A DNA stretch of 64,000 nt. Origin: Bugula neritina (taxonomy: Eukaryota; Bryozoa; Gymnolaemata; Cheilostomatida; Bugulidae). Each line of letters opens with the position of its first letter. Within the stretch, counting starts at the first letter, position 1. The DNA lies in NCBI GenBank assembly GCA_964035545.1, contig OZ037767.1:25901628-25965627 (forward strand). The letters are read 5' to 3'. This document shows, in pieces, positions 1 through 11,888 of this stretch. Position numbers and translations under genes: made by a program. Below the pieces are notes generated by a model. That model saw only the letters and a program-made list of their open reading frames with translations. It made no database searches and was not told the origin of the DNA.

Positions 1-362
1 AATTGTAGTTTTATGACGTAGGTGTGTGAGAACAGATGACAAAGAATGATAAGTATATAGGAGTCATAACCTTTGTATACAACCTGCTGTGCCAAACAAT
101 TTATATGCCTCAGTTCATTAAGCGGTCATATTATTTTGCATCACTTTCAATAGTACTTAGGCAATTAATTTTAGTTTTTTTAAGCATTTCAACCTGGATA
201 TGATAATTACACAATATAACAGAGCGTAAAACTTTTTATATGAATATAATATTTTTTACATAGATATATTTTTTATGCAAACCTAATTTTTTCATGAATA
301 TATATTGTATATAAATATATTTTTACATAGATATATATTTTACATATATATTTTTTTGGAAG
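1..362. other. Intron or 5' flank of the first gene
   Basis: No coding exon, RNA gene or mobile element is recognisable. The last 120 bases are T/A-rich runs leading into the acceptor before 363. The first visible exon of the + strand gene begins with a split codon, so this is probably an intron and the true start lies left of the window. Confidence 0.4.
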
Positions 363-3300
363 ACGGCAAATCTGAGAAGCTTACTGTATATCAGAAAAAG
401 GCGCGGGAATGCAGAATGAAAATATTTGAAGATACGATTTCCCGATTCTATTCAATGCTTGAGATTTATACTCCATACAAGATGAGACCTCGGCTGTGGG
501 ATGAGCAGAGTATTCCAGATGACTACATGAACGAGAGGATAAAACTCCCAATTCGTGAGTTCCAGTCTTGCTAAAACACTGATATTGTAAAATTAGCAAC
601 AGAGTAAGACCTGATGTTATGTGATTTCATGCCCAGACCACCCAACATTGTTCTTACATTCACAGCATAAACATATTATATATCATGTTCTCTATTTTAG
701 GTGAAGCATTTAAGACATTCATAATGGTTATGAGGCAATTCCCTACCAAAATCACTAAACAGAAGGATTTGGTAGACTACACATTGAGGACAATACTGCC
801 GAACTGTGAAGCAGGTACTATCTACTGCTATATCTAGTTATTATAGAATATAGAAGCTCATGCAAACACCTGCTGATACCTGTCATGTGTCAACTATTGC
901 ATACATATATCAGCAATAGCTTTCTTATGTAGTCTGCTTTAGTCAGTTATAATGAAAACATTTCATCCCCAGATGTAAAAACCTGGCATACTAGACTGAA
1001 ACCATTCAAGTAATATAATTATTATCTCAAATTACTATTTAACTGTCAAGAATAAAATTATATATTAAGAATTTTAAATTCATTGAAATTAACTAATATG
1101 CTAATATTGATGCTAATTAAAATAACGTGAATCAAGGTTTCATTAACATAATTAATTCCTCGACTCTATAGTTATTTTTATTTATTGTTTCAAATGCTTT
1201 TATTTCGTTCAAATTTATTAAAAAAACCACATCATAATATAAATTCTAGCATATCGTGAACACATAATGCAAAAAATAAAATGCTGTATCATATAATGTA
1301 AGTAACATAATTTAGAGAAGCGAATAGTTTGTACCATATATTGTTAATCGATAGACACCACAACTATGACTCTATGACTATGACTAAATGTCTATGACTC
1401 TATGACTATGACTCTATGATTATGACTAAATGTCTATGACTCTATGACTATTACTCTAAGACCATGACTGAATGACTATGACTCTAACTCCTTGAAAAAT
1501 GCTGTGAAAGGTTGTGCAACAATAAAATTATACAAAATAGGAAGTTTCAATAGCATATTTTCACTTTCAAATTGAATGGGAAAGTTATCATTTTTCATCA
1601 ACATTTGCAAACTTTAAACTTTAAAGTATTCAATATATTTATAAATAAAAAGTTGGTGTTAACATTACTGATGATTGTACGTAAAAACTGCAGGGATGTC
1701 TGAGAGAGGAATAAGGTATCATCTGGCGCAAGGTAAAGAGAAAGGTCAGCAAAGGCAGCATGTTCAAAAAGATAGCCAGAGTAGTGAGAGAAGTGTGTGG
1801 GATCGTGATGACGATGACATTAAAATTGCATTAGGTAGGTTTCTAAAAGGTTGTATAATACACATCTGTAACCAATGTGCAATAACAGTTATATGAAGTG
1901 AAAATTTTAGTGAAACACACAAATGCCACCAATTATATCACTGCATCTTCTACAAACATACTGCTTATCCTTTAGCCAATAGATGTGAAGGTAAAAGTCA
2001 GACGCACATGTGACTAATGTTGCAACATAGTGCTATATGTAAATGAAATAAGAATATGTAATATAGCAATGAAAAGGCAAATGCATGCTACTTGCTGTGG
2101 GGCTCAAGCATTTGTGTCGCTGCCTTTATTTGTTCACAAAATTTTGAGCAAATATATATATATTATGTAGCATAATCTTGTTTTCTTGCTTGATTGAGCT
2201 GTTCAAATCCTGAATATTAGTATGCTGTACATGTATTATTATTATGTTATATACACTCACATTTTATATAGTTATAATTACAGCTGGCAGTTTTTGCTAT
2301 AATGCTGCCACATGCAATGTACACTTTATATTTCACAACAATAAACTTAACAATACACTATTAGCTTGATATATTCTAGTCCTGGTTGTTACCAATGTGC
2401 ACACAAAACATATCATTCTCTTTTCTGCACGAGATGATTGTGTGCTTGCAGGGTACCAACGAAAGGCTTTGCGTTTACCATCCCACTCAGCGGAATCTAA
2501 GCAGGCAGCTACTATGTACTCAGATATAATGAATAGAGCATCTTACGGCTCTTTAGTCAACACTGCTCAACCTCAAGCAGTCAAAACTAATCCTTCTCCT
2601 AGCAATAAGTCTCAACTGCAGAGCTGTAAGTGTTGAGGTTCTATAATATTATATAATTAAAACTTGTGTTCATTTAAAACTTCCATCTCTGCGAGAACTC
2701 CTGGTGATAAGAGATTTTAAAGCTGTGCCTCTCACTATGTTGACAACATGGTCTGAGGACCTTTCTTTAAAGAGTACTAATGTTGTGGTGACTAGATACC
2801 CTTCCTAACATCAAAGACCTTGCTATAATATGATATGAAGCCATGACCTAGCATTTGATAGACAAGTACTCTATCTACTAGATCACAGCTGCTCTATTTA
2901 TAGTATAAAATAATGTAATATAATATAACTTAATATGATATAATATGATATAATATAATAAAATATAATATAATATAATATGACATGATACGCTATGATA
3001 TATAATATAATATTCAACCCAAAATATCAATATATAGACCTAGTGCAGAAATAGCTGCATTAACTTACAATACTAATAATAAACAACAACAGAACTAATT
3101 TTTAATTCTCTTCCTGATTTAAACAAATGATACAAGCCTCTGTTTATTATTTGAATATTAATGATACTTTTGCTTATATAATAAATCTAAATGAGAACCT
3201 AACCTCTTGTATATTTGAGATATATTATAAGATGTTATGCAATTTTAGTGATTGAAAATAGAAAGCTATCTAAGCCTGAGGACTATTCATGGATTCAACC

Positions 3301-3742
3301 AATAGGTGCACAAGTAAGGCGAATGCCCTCACCTGTATTTGGCCGACACCATAGAAGAGGTACTAAAGTTTCCAGTACTGTGGTACTTAAGACACAAACT
3401 GCAGTAAAGTATGAACCAACAAGTAGCTCCAACATATTGTTAGTACCAACAGAAAATGATATCATTCAAACAGAGGCCATCAGTTACAGACGGGTTCTCT
3501 CACCAAAACAAAAACAAAAGTTACGAGAAAATGAATACGAAGACTTGGATGCTACAATGCAGGAAAGTACTTTAGGGTATCCAATAGTCTGTAGCAGAAG
3601 AAGGAGAGAGGTGAAGAGTGCTCCAATCTATGACCGTAAGCTATTACGACATTTGTCAACGCTAAGCAGTGCCACTATACCTACTCACAGGTCTGGCACA
3701 ATATACTTGCAGGAGAACATTAATCCTAATTATGACTTGTAA
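363..3742 (+). CDS. Unrecognised protein, 3' part of gene (5 exons)
   Basis: Five exons join in one frame: 363-554, 701-814, 1694-1834, 2452-2625 and 3249-3742 (stop TAA). All junctions are phase 1, with clear GT donors (GTGAGT, GTACTA, GTAGGT, GTAAGT) and AG acceptors. The phase coherence argues for a real gene. I do not recognise the family. The N-terminal visible part is charged and probably helical (YQKKARECRMKIFEDTISRF, then EAFKTFIMVMRQF). The rest is basic, Ser/Thr/Gln-rich and looks disordered, ending NPNYDL. No signal peptide, membrane segment or catalytic motif is visible. The start codon is off-window or in an unseen upstream exon. An AATAAA lies 250 bases past the stop. Confidence 0.6.
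1355..1488. repeat. CTATGA-type short tandem repeat
   Basis: Imperfect tandem copies of a 6-7 base unit (ctatga, with ctatgactaaatg variants) lie within the intron before exon 1694-1834. Confidence 0.85.
2675..2897 (-). mobile_element. Diverged tRNA-derived SINE, copy 1
   Basis: On the minus strand this copy starts at the GAGCAGCTGTGATC head and continues through a degraded B-box-like segment. It shares the TGATGTTAGGAAG-type core (read on + as ttcctaacatca) and the gagaactcct tail block with the better copies at 30.4 kb and 44.4 kb. It is the most diverged of the three and lies in the last intron of the first gene. Confidence 0.6.
2925..3012. repeat. ATATAATATG-type low-complexity tract
   Basis: Short irregular repeats of TATAATA and TATGATA abut the SINE copy on its tRNA-head side. 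Confidence 0.7.
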
Positions 3743-3991
3743 GAGTTAGAAAACCTTTAATCTCTGCAAGCTACATAATTTATCAATGGTGACGTCAGTT
3801 CCGAACTTGATATTTAAAAGTAAGAGAAGAATTCAATACAATTTCGATATTTTTATTGCATGCTGAATAATACTTACGTACATTATTTTGTCATCAACAT
3901 AATTATTATTTCATTTCATGTAATTTTTCTGTATATTATAACATCCCAACAATACACTGATGCTAGTTGTTAAGTATAAAGTTGATGGCAC

Positions 3992-3997
3992 AATAAA
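3992..3997 (+). terminator. Polyadenylation signal AATAAA (first gene)
   Basis: First AATAAA after the stop codon at 3742, about 250 bases downstream, followed by a T-rich stretch. This is a plausible 3' end. The rest of 3743-4647 is the convergent 3' region shared with TTC36; nothing else is recognisable there. Confidence 0.5.
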
Positions 3998-4647
3998 ATG
4001 TTTTTATGCAAGTATTGTATTTATTTGCTCATATACAAAGAATATATCTGCTTATAATCATTTGCACACATTTCATAACAACTAACTTAATAGTCTGAAT
4101 TAGAGAAAATTCAAAACAACAATGAATTAAAATATTATTAATTTCATAAAAAAAATTAATGTACGAATATAAATTCAGGCCAAAGTATATAAATTCATGT
4201 TTGAAACTATGCAGATCTCAAAAAGCTGGGTTGCATGAAAGATGCCAGGAATGTCAATAACCTGAACTGTATCAAAATGCTACAGGCTAAAAATACCAGC
4301 ACAAACTATACTAGCGCATCACATCAGTTTCAGATGATGTGAAGTGATTTTAATGAGAAATAGCAGAAAATAATATATCGATGTATACGTAAAACATGGA
4401 ATATCAAAATAACTTTTAGTTGAATGAGGTACACAAATAGCTGCCAGAAAAACAAAAAACTAATCGATTGGTTTAATATACATTAAAATACGTTATTTAC
4501 TTCTAAGCTGGAAGACTAACACAAGTTACATATAATAATAATATATTACAGTAAAGGGTAGTTCAAATTTAGCTAGTCACATTCCATGAGAGGAAAATTC
4601 CTTATCCGCCAGCAGAGTAATCACAATGCAGTATATAAACTATGCTG

Positions 4648-6945
4648 TTAACCCAAAGTGTCAATTGAGTCAGTCGGCTTTCCCTGACAGGTTTTCTTCA
4701 TCATTTGAGCCAACATGGAGTTACACAGAGCTGCATAGGGATTCAGTTCTACCAGCTGTTTCTTAGCAAACGGGCTGCCAAGGTCAGCTGCCAACTTGAA
4801 ATCAGCTCTACATCCTTCTTCATCTCCTTCAAACACAGAAAGTAATATTTTACTACCATAGAACTGTGACTTTAAATGAGTCATAAACTAGCATAAAATT
4901 ATGCGCGTGTGTACATGTATGTATTTCATATTCAGTAAAAGTAATAGATACAAGATCTTTATATTGGTTATATATAATAGATGATGAGGGTTTATGAGCA
5001 CATTGAGATGCACAATAGCACAACCAATTATGTGAACAGTTCCTTTAGACATAAATGTGAGATACACTCGCTAACCTTGATATCATGAAACTAGTGAAAA
5101 TATTACCTTGGAGTCGCTTTATCATGGCTCTCTGAGTGAACGCCTGACAAGCTGCAGCTCCACAGCCTCCACTCATAGTTATAGCTGCTTCAAGGTCTTC
5201 TAATGACTCTGTTAATCATTGACGTAATTATATAACAAAAGTTGATAATACGTCAAACATAAATTTCCATAATGCAAACATAATTTGATAATTTCCAAGT
5301 GAGTAAATTGACTTTATATTGTAGTTTGGGTCACAGCAGAGCCAATAGCACACTGGACCAGCTGAATAAAGAGGTTGAGCAGTTTCTGTCCCGATTTGAA
5401 TATCAATCTAAAAGTTGGTTAGCGAGATTCCCTAGCTTTCATTTCAACCGAGCATGTGAGAGCTTAGAGTGTAGCTCTAACACATGACTACAGATTCATA
5501 ATTAAAACAGAAATTACACAAGTTTATGGATTAACATTTTTGGTCCAAGAACTAAAAAAAACTTTAAATTCAAAATGTTTATAAGATCGTCATGAAAAAA
5601 CCAAGTAAATTTGTTCATGTTGTAGCTCTGCTGAAAAAACAATAGTAATGGCTAAACTTAAGACATTTCTAGTCAATAAATGATTTCAGCAATATTGGTA
5701 AAAGCCATTGAAGTAGCAGAAACAATATGAAGGAAGTTGGAGAGCAAAAAACTTACTGTCCAAGTTGCCTTTTAGTCGCCATAACTGTGCTCGGTTATTG
5801 TAGCCTGCAGCCTTTTCAGGCAGTAAAACAATAGCTTGATCAAACAATTTGAGGGCGTCTTCCAGGTTCCCCTTTTCAGCCAACTCTACAGCTTTTTTCT
5901 CTAACTGCTTCCATTCTATACTCACTGAAACGATGATAATACATATATCAAACATAACATACTTGAAAAAATAATTTAGATGATTCAAACTAAAATAAAA
6001 TTTTATTATTTTAAATCAATAAAAAAATTTACTTGATCATTGCTGTATCGACTAAATGAATGACTAGTCAATACAAACTGAAACTGACTTGCTCTAACTC
6101 AAGCCATTGCTCGAAATTATATTCATTTTGATCTGATTTGTAGCAAAAACACTTTACTAAAATTAAAACTAACATAAGCCTAAGGCATATTCATAATGAT
6201 AGGGATAATTGTTAATTCAAGTTTAGCAACAGCAACGGGAAGAAAGAAAATGAGATTCAGGGTCAGATAGAGATTCTGTAAAGTGTAAAGACTAAAGAGT
6301 AAAGGAAGGTTTAAAACTAAGAGAGGAGTCAACTGTGAAGTAACACTAACAGTAACAGTAATACTAAGTCTAACTGTCTTAGTCCTAACAGTATCCGCAT
6401 GACTTAGAGTTAAACCAAGAGTAAGAATATCACTATGAGTATGAGACCGACACAGTGACTCTGAGTAAGATAGTCATAGTAATCATAGTGATAGTGAGTA
6501 TAAAAAGTAATAGTATAAATATAATTATGGCTTAGTCTTATCATTATGATTATCATTATGAGCAAGAGTAACACTAAGTGACTAACGTCAACGAACAGTT
6601 AGTGTTACAGTTACACTTTGACTTGGTAATAGTTAGTCTAAGTCTTACAGCTGACTTAGTGTTACTGTTAGTGTTACACTTACACTTACAGTTACAGTAG
6701 AACTAGACGTAGGCGCACCCGCACCGCGTAGCTGTAACACAGTTACAGTAACACTAACTGTAAGTCAACCACAAACAAAATAATCTTCTACCTGCGTCAT
6801 TATTTTCAGATGCATGACAACTGAGGCTGCAAAACTTAGGATTTTGTGCCTCTTCATTGTATGAAGGTTCTTGGCTGAATATACTCTGTATAACCAATTT
6901 ATCACGATTGTTTAGTCTTGGTTGTGATCTACTGCCGGAAGCCAT
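4648..6945 (-). CDS. TTC36: Tetratricopeptide repeat protein 36 (TTC36)
   Basis: Four exons on the minus strand: 6945-6792 (ATG), 5924-5757, 5208-5107 and 4826-4648 (stop). They join in frame to a 200-residue protein, against about 189 in human TTC36. The start is chosen because MASGSRSQ leads into DKLVIQSIFSQEP, matching the family's N-terminal block. TPR helices are clear: LEDALKLFDQAIVLLPEKAA, then YNNRAQLWRLKGNLDKSLED and ADFKLAADLGSPFAKKQLV. The diagnostic C-terminal LNPYAALCNSMLAQMM is intact. Introns have GT-AG ends (GTAGAAG, GTAAGT, GTAATA). TTC36 is a small soluble TPR protein; in mammals it has been reported as a chaperone-associated scaffold. Its function here is inferred only from homology. 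Introns 1 and 2 hold only low-complexity DNA. Confidence 0.93.
6230..6765. repeat. Degenerate GTTACAGT/ACTAAGT tandem repeat tract
   Basis: About 530 bases of interspersed 6-7 base units (gttaca, agtcta, acacttac, agtgtta and their complements) lie in TTC36 intron 1, ending next to the exon 1 donor. Both strands' versions of the motif alternate, so local hairpins are possible. Confidence 0.75.
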
Positions 6946-8660
6946 GGTGGTTAAAGCTCTACAGCGACGTACTAAAATAATATAGTCTTAAAACGGTCAT
7001 TTTTAGGAATCGGTTTTCTACCTCTGAATCGTCATAACAGGCCTCTCCTTGACACTCGTGACTGGGAATCGTAGCTTTTTCATGAAATAATGGAAAATTA
7101 TCATTACCTATTATTATAATACATTCAACATTGACCTTGTCGCCGTCTTTATTACTCATTTATTATGATCCATAACTAGATCATATTTCAAGATTGTCTG
7201 TACCTTCTTAAACTCCAAATTAGTGGTTATAATCTCCTAGTAAACTCGGTCTCTCACTATCAGTATCACTATCAGTATCTGTAAGTGTAAGTTTGAGTTT
7301 TCAAGGAAATTGAGATTCTTAAAAATCGATCCATCATAAAATTGAATGTCTTTATTCTTAATATTTAACTATTATTCTATAGATTATCATTATATTTATA
7401 CTATTATTATTAATTTTATAAGATAAAAATACATTTATTCTATGACTTAAACGTACTTTTAGAGTTAGAGTTAGTCTTAGTATTGGACAAATTGAAATAC
7501 AATTCAGGCTGAAGTCAAGACAAAGTTAAAGGCTGAGGGCAATGGCGTTAATAGTGATGGTGATACTTAATAAATTATCATTAAAATGTAAATGCATTCT
7601 GTATAATATGTTTTTTAAAGTAACAATCCTTGTTCTTTATTTTATCTTAAATTATCTTGAAGACAAGTAAAGTATCAATCGCTCTAAATTTGTGATAAAC
7701 ATTATTATCTTTATTGTAAATATATTCTTTATTTTATTGGTTATTATAATTATATGGTTTAATTGACAAATTTCTTCAACTTTAAAGGGAAATTATTATT
7801 ATATTTATTCAACGTTCAACATCATTATGATTATGATTTTAGGTATAAATGGCACTGGTAAAAATATTACAAATGGAAAAGCATGTAAAAATGGCACACT
7901 GTTGTTAAATTTTCCCAAACCCAACCCTTAAATTAAGCCGCTTAAAACCCAACCCCATTCTAAACCCTAATATTGAAAATGTGCTATTTTTACCTACTTT
8001 GCCATTTGTGTCATTATTACCTGTGCCATTATTACCTGTGCTAGTTTTACCTGTGCCAATTTTACTGGACACCTATGATTATTATCAAGGATTTGCTGCC
8101 TTGCCCTTTGGTTTAGATATTAACATTCCACACCTACATTAATCTTTTATGACAAAATTAGTGTAAAATACTTATAATATTATAGTCTTTTAAACTATTT
8201 TAACATAGAAATCATCTTTTTTTCAAAACTTTATATAAATTTTTAGAATATTTTGAATGGTCTCTGCAGAGCATTAGTGAAGCTGTCTATTAGTTTTTAT
8301 ATTTTTTGTTAGTTGTCAAGCTGTTGTCTAGAATTGCAATTGTAAAGTAGTTATGCTGCAAGATTTTATAAAAGTTGCAGAAATGATCACATTCTTTATC
8401 TCATTTGTTGGGGTAGGCAAAACATTTGGCTTATCTGAAACTTAAATTTTATGTGTTGCTCCCTGGCTTTTTCTTGCAGCTCTAATAAACAAAAATAGGC
8501 TATGCTAAGCCACAATTTATAAATGTTTTGTTCATCTTATATATTATTGATATAATTTACTGTGGTTGATAAATACATTCATCAACTTTTTGTAAATAGT
8601 TTACATAAATAGTTAAATATTATATAGCTTCTGTGCCATTCTCTGTAGAATCTTTGTAAA
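6946..8660. other. Divergent intergenic region between TTC36 and polyhomeotic
   Basis: This region separates two divergently oriented genes and should contain both promoters. The only recognisable structure is the foldback element near 7.85-8.07 kb. A pyrimidine-rich CTGTAG just before the PHC start (8643-8648) could be the acceptor of a non-coding first exon. No core promoter element is confident in DNA this AT-rich. Confidence 0.5.
7848..8074. mobile_element. Foldback (MITE-like) element with internal 15-bp repeats
   Basis: The left end AGGTATAAATGGCACTGGTA is roughly the inverted repeat of the right end, which reads AGGTGTCCAGTAAAATTGG on the minus strand. Just inside the right arm sit four near-identical tandem units (cctgtgccattatta and variants, 8018-8066). 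Flanking ATGATTTT (left) and ATGATTAT (right) look like an imperfect target duplication. There is no coding capacity. Confidence 0.5.
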
Positions 8661-11600
8661 ATGGATGAACCTGATTCACTGGTGATTGACGAGGATTCTC
8701 ACCCCTCATCTGCTGTTACAAATCATGACGTTCACAATGATGGCGGTGCTGATGAGGATTCGGATGATTTGCAGTTTGTTGATGATTTAAATGATGAGTC
8801 AGACGCAGCTGATCGACTGACGTCAGCAGCAGATGAATGCAGATCTAGTTCCAAAATATCGTCAAACTCGGACTTGTCTTCTGAGCAAATGTTGACAAAT
8901 TCTGCATCAACTGCGGAATTGACAAATCAACTTCTAGTCAGTTCTACCGGAAACTCAGTTGAACAACCGCGTGTTGATGCATCTGAACAAAGCATGCCGT
9001 CGTCTGCTAAACCTTCATCTAATTCTCAATTAAAAATGGATACCGCGCAGGCAGAAAATCAGATCTTAACACAAACAGTACCAGTTTCCCGCCAGAACAG
9101 CTCAGACAATGATGGCGGAGGTCAAAATAAAACTGATCAAACAGCCAGTAATGATAAGCCTACAAGTGTCGATCCGATTATCAAGCACTTCATTGATGGT
9201 CTGATAATTGAAGAATCTACCGAACCCTTTCCGGTATGTGTTACGTGTTACTAATCACTTATTCCACTTCATCGCTAATATATTATATTTCTAATATATT
9301 ATATTTCTTTCTCCTTAAGTCTTGGAACTAATAATGAATTTTTATAAGCATATTTTGAGGCAAAATCAACATATGTAACAATCTTTATCGAATTTATGGA
9401 TTATGTTAGTATTACTGAATTTTTTGCCATGATAGAAATTGAGTTTTGTTTACAGGTGCATAGGTCCTCACTCATCACAGAACTTCTGCAGCAGACGAAG
9501 AAGAAGATTAGCAGACGTCGAACTACCGGAGGTGCTATCTCACAGTCAACTCATCAAAGAGGGGCAGTATCAAGACCCACCCCACCCATCACACCTCAAC
9601 CTTCCAACAGAGTACAGTCACAGTCTACTGCTGCTGCCACACCCTCTAATAATCTTAAAAGAAGTGCCTCTATGGAAAGTGATGAAATAAAAACTGCTGA
9701 TAATGATGGAGGTATACGGGTTTCAGTTCATACTTTTACTCCAGCCTCTATGTACTACTTAGTACTATTAACTCACTTGGTGATTGACTGAAGCATAAAA
9801 AATAGGATTTTAGTTGAAATATAGTTGTTACATATCTGATAATATTGCCTGGAAATTGTCACTCTCATCATTCCTTAACTGAGGTTGCTGTCTCACACAG
9901 CAAGGTTTGTTTACTTTGCCTATTTTTAAGTTAAGGCTAGTATTTCACAAGTTATGTAATTTCAATAAACTGTTAGCTTTCTTATTACTAAATAAAAACA
10001 TTTAGCTGTGAGGGCTCATATGAACCTGATGACCATGATGACCTTGTTGGTGTAACAGCTCTGTTTCTCTTGCAGACGAGTCTTGCATGACATGTGGTGG
10101 TCCGTGCGGAACCCGACTCGGCTACTACAGAAACCAGCCATACTGTTCGATTGCTTGTATCAAAGTTGAGAAGAGTAAACTGTATAATAACCCTGATGCC
10201 CCGCCTCCTAAGAAAGGTCGTCCGGTTGGTGCCATGACTCGCAACAAACCTACACACAGAAATAGTGGCAAACTAGCAAAAGTAATAGTGAGTGTTGTTC
10301 AATGTTGTACCTAATCTAGTGCTGAGTTTAGTTTTTGTCTTGAGTTGATGCACCGTGGAGTTTTGACAACTTTGCTGACATTGCATTTGCTTTTTCCGAC
10401 TCTTCAGAAAATTTTATGAATGCCAACTTGAGTAAAATTTTGAGAAATTAAATAAAAACCTGTCTTGCACCTTTCTTTGACTGTTTTCGAGAACTTTATG
10501 CTTTTTCTAACAAGTTATGGTGTGCCGTTGTATTTTCATCTACCTTCTATTGCCTTGTTTTCTTTAGCATTGTTTTACAAATCAGCCAACATATTTCCAA
10601 ATGTATTTAAAAGATAACAAAAATAAGACTTTTGTAAAGATTTGTCAGCAACAACTATGAATATGACCCACAAATTGTCCTGTGGGTGAAGATGCCGCAA
10701 CTTTTGTTCACTTGGCGTGTTGTAGTCATGAGTCATTTAAGCATTTGTTTTGCTGTTTCTGCTTTCAGTTCAGAAGATACAGACCTGCTAAGAAAGATGC
10801 CAGTAAGTTACAGATGCCAGTGCCTGTAGTAAAGCAGGAGAGGGACAGTGTGACACAATTCAGCTACATGAATGGCCGATTCCCCTCGGAGAATGGTTAT
10901 GAGTCTGAAGATTCTGCCTTCACAGGATCAGAAGACACAAATGGAAGCGGCTTCAAGAGATCTGATATCATGCATTGGACTGTAAGTGGCAATAGTTGTG
11001 ATGGAGGTGATAGTGATAGTCAATGTAGTAGTTATGGTTATAGTGAAGGTAGTAGTGATAGTGGAAGTGGTGGAGCTAGGAGTGGCAGTAATGGTTGACG
11101 TAGTGGAGGTAAGAATGGGGTAGAGTGGAAGTGATGAATGCGGAGCTAAAAGTGGTAGTGATGGTGGTAATGATGGAGCTAGGATTGGGAGTAGAGTGAT
11201 GGTGAGATGAATTAGAAGAGCACTATAATATTGATGATCCTAATAGTTAATAGGATGGTGACATGTCAAAATAATTGTGTTACAGATTAGCGATGTTCGA
11301 GATTTCATACAGTTACTTCCTGGATGCGAGAAATATGCTCTGGATTTTGAAGAGCAGGAGATTGATGGTAGAGCACTTTTGCTGCTAAACCTGGACCACC
11401 TGGTGAACGCCCTGAACATCAAATGGGGACCAGCTCTGAAGATACACAATGAATTGAACTCCTTTAGGTATAATACTTAATCTTTTGTATTCGGATTAAA
11501 ACTTGTTGCAGAAAATCTTTAAATTATTTTGGTATTGTAAAACAAAGATATTTATTTTAACTAGTTGCAACAATAAAATTATTTCAATGTAAAACCCTGC

Positions 11601-11888
11601 TAAATTTATTCTAGATTTATGACTCTATGATGATTTAAAGTAAGCTAGGCTACACTTCTCCCCATATTTATTTCATCCATGTGTACTTGTTACATAACAG
11701 CTTGTTTAACAGATGAAAAAAGCAGTAGCTTTATTATAAATAGGGCAATTATGATTTTTGAAATAGTTACATAAAATTTATGGTATTTAGTAAAAGGATG
11801 TGTAATAAGTTATGTTGACGCAGCACACTGTTAGTCAAGACATTGTTCAGTGCCATATTATTTCTTATTCCATTTTATTTTTAGGTAG
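8661..11888 (+). CDS. PHC: Polyhomeotic-like PRC1 subunit (HD1-FCS-SAM)
   Basis: Coding exons 8661-9233, 9456-9711, 10076-10281, 10769-10981, 11286-11467 and a terminal exon from 11885 (or 11889) join in frame to about 477 residues. Domains in order: an acidic Ser-rich N-terminus; the HD1 block IIKHFIDGLIIEESTEPFP followed across an intron by VHRSSLI (residues ~170-197); an FCS zinc finger CMTCGGPCGTRLGYY...YCSIAC (~280-305); and a C-terminal SAM domain (~412-477) with FIQLLPGCEKYA, EIDGRALLLLN and NIKWGPALKI. This order is diagnostic of polyhomeotic, whose SAM polymerises and organises Polycomb repressive complex 1 in the nucleus. The ATG has a strong context (aaaATGG). The protein is short for the family, lacking the long Gln-rich N-terminus. 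The last splice can use either of two AGs; both give a stop within two codons. Confidence 0.92.
10993..11215 (+). repeat. Imperfect GATAGTGGTAGT trinucleotide-like repeat
   Basis: Purine/T-rich triplets (agt, gat, ggt) run from the donor at 10982 through the start of PHC intron 4. The tract stays open as a Ser/Gly-rich reading frame for about 110 bases, but the strong GTAAGT donor and frame continuity to the SAM exon place it in the intron. Confidence 0.6.

Noticed and set aside
6959-7159. Minus-strand open frame of 66 codons upstream of TTC36 (acidic, with an internal GTAGAA)
   Set aside because: TTC36 already has a complete, family-matching N-terminus from 6945. This frame has no recognised domain and no acceptor linking it; an alternative first exon is possible but unsupported.
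7920-7975. Telomere-like ccctaa/accc runs
   Set aside because: Only isolated, irregular aaccc and ccctaa occurrences inside the foldback element, with no tandem TTAGGG array.
10982-11098. Ser/Gly-rich open extension after the PHC exon
   Set aside because: A strong GTAAGT donor at 10982 and exact frame continuity of HWT into ISDVRDF of the SAM exon show that this is intron.
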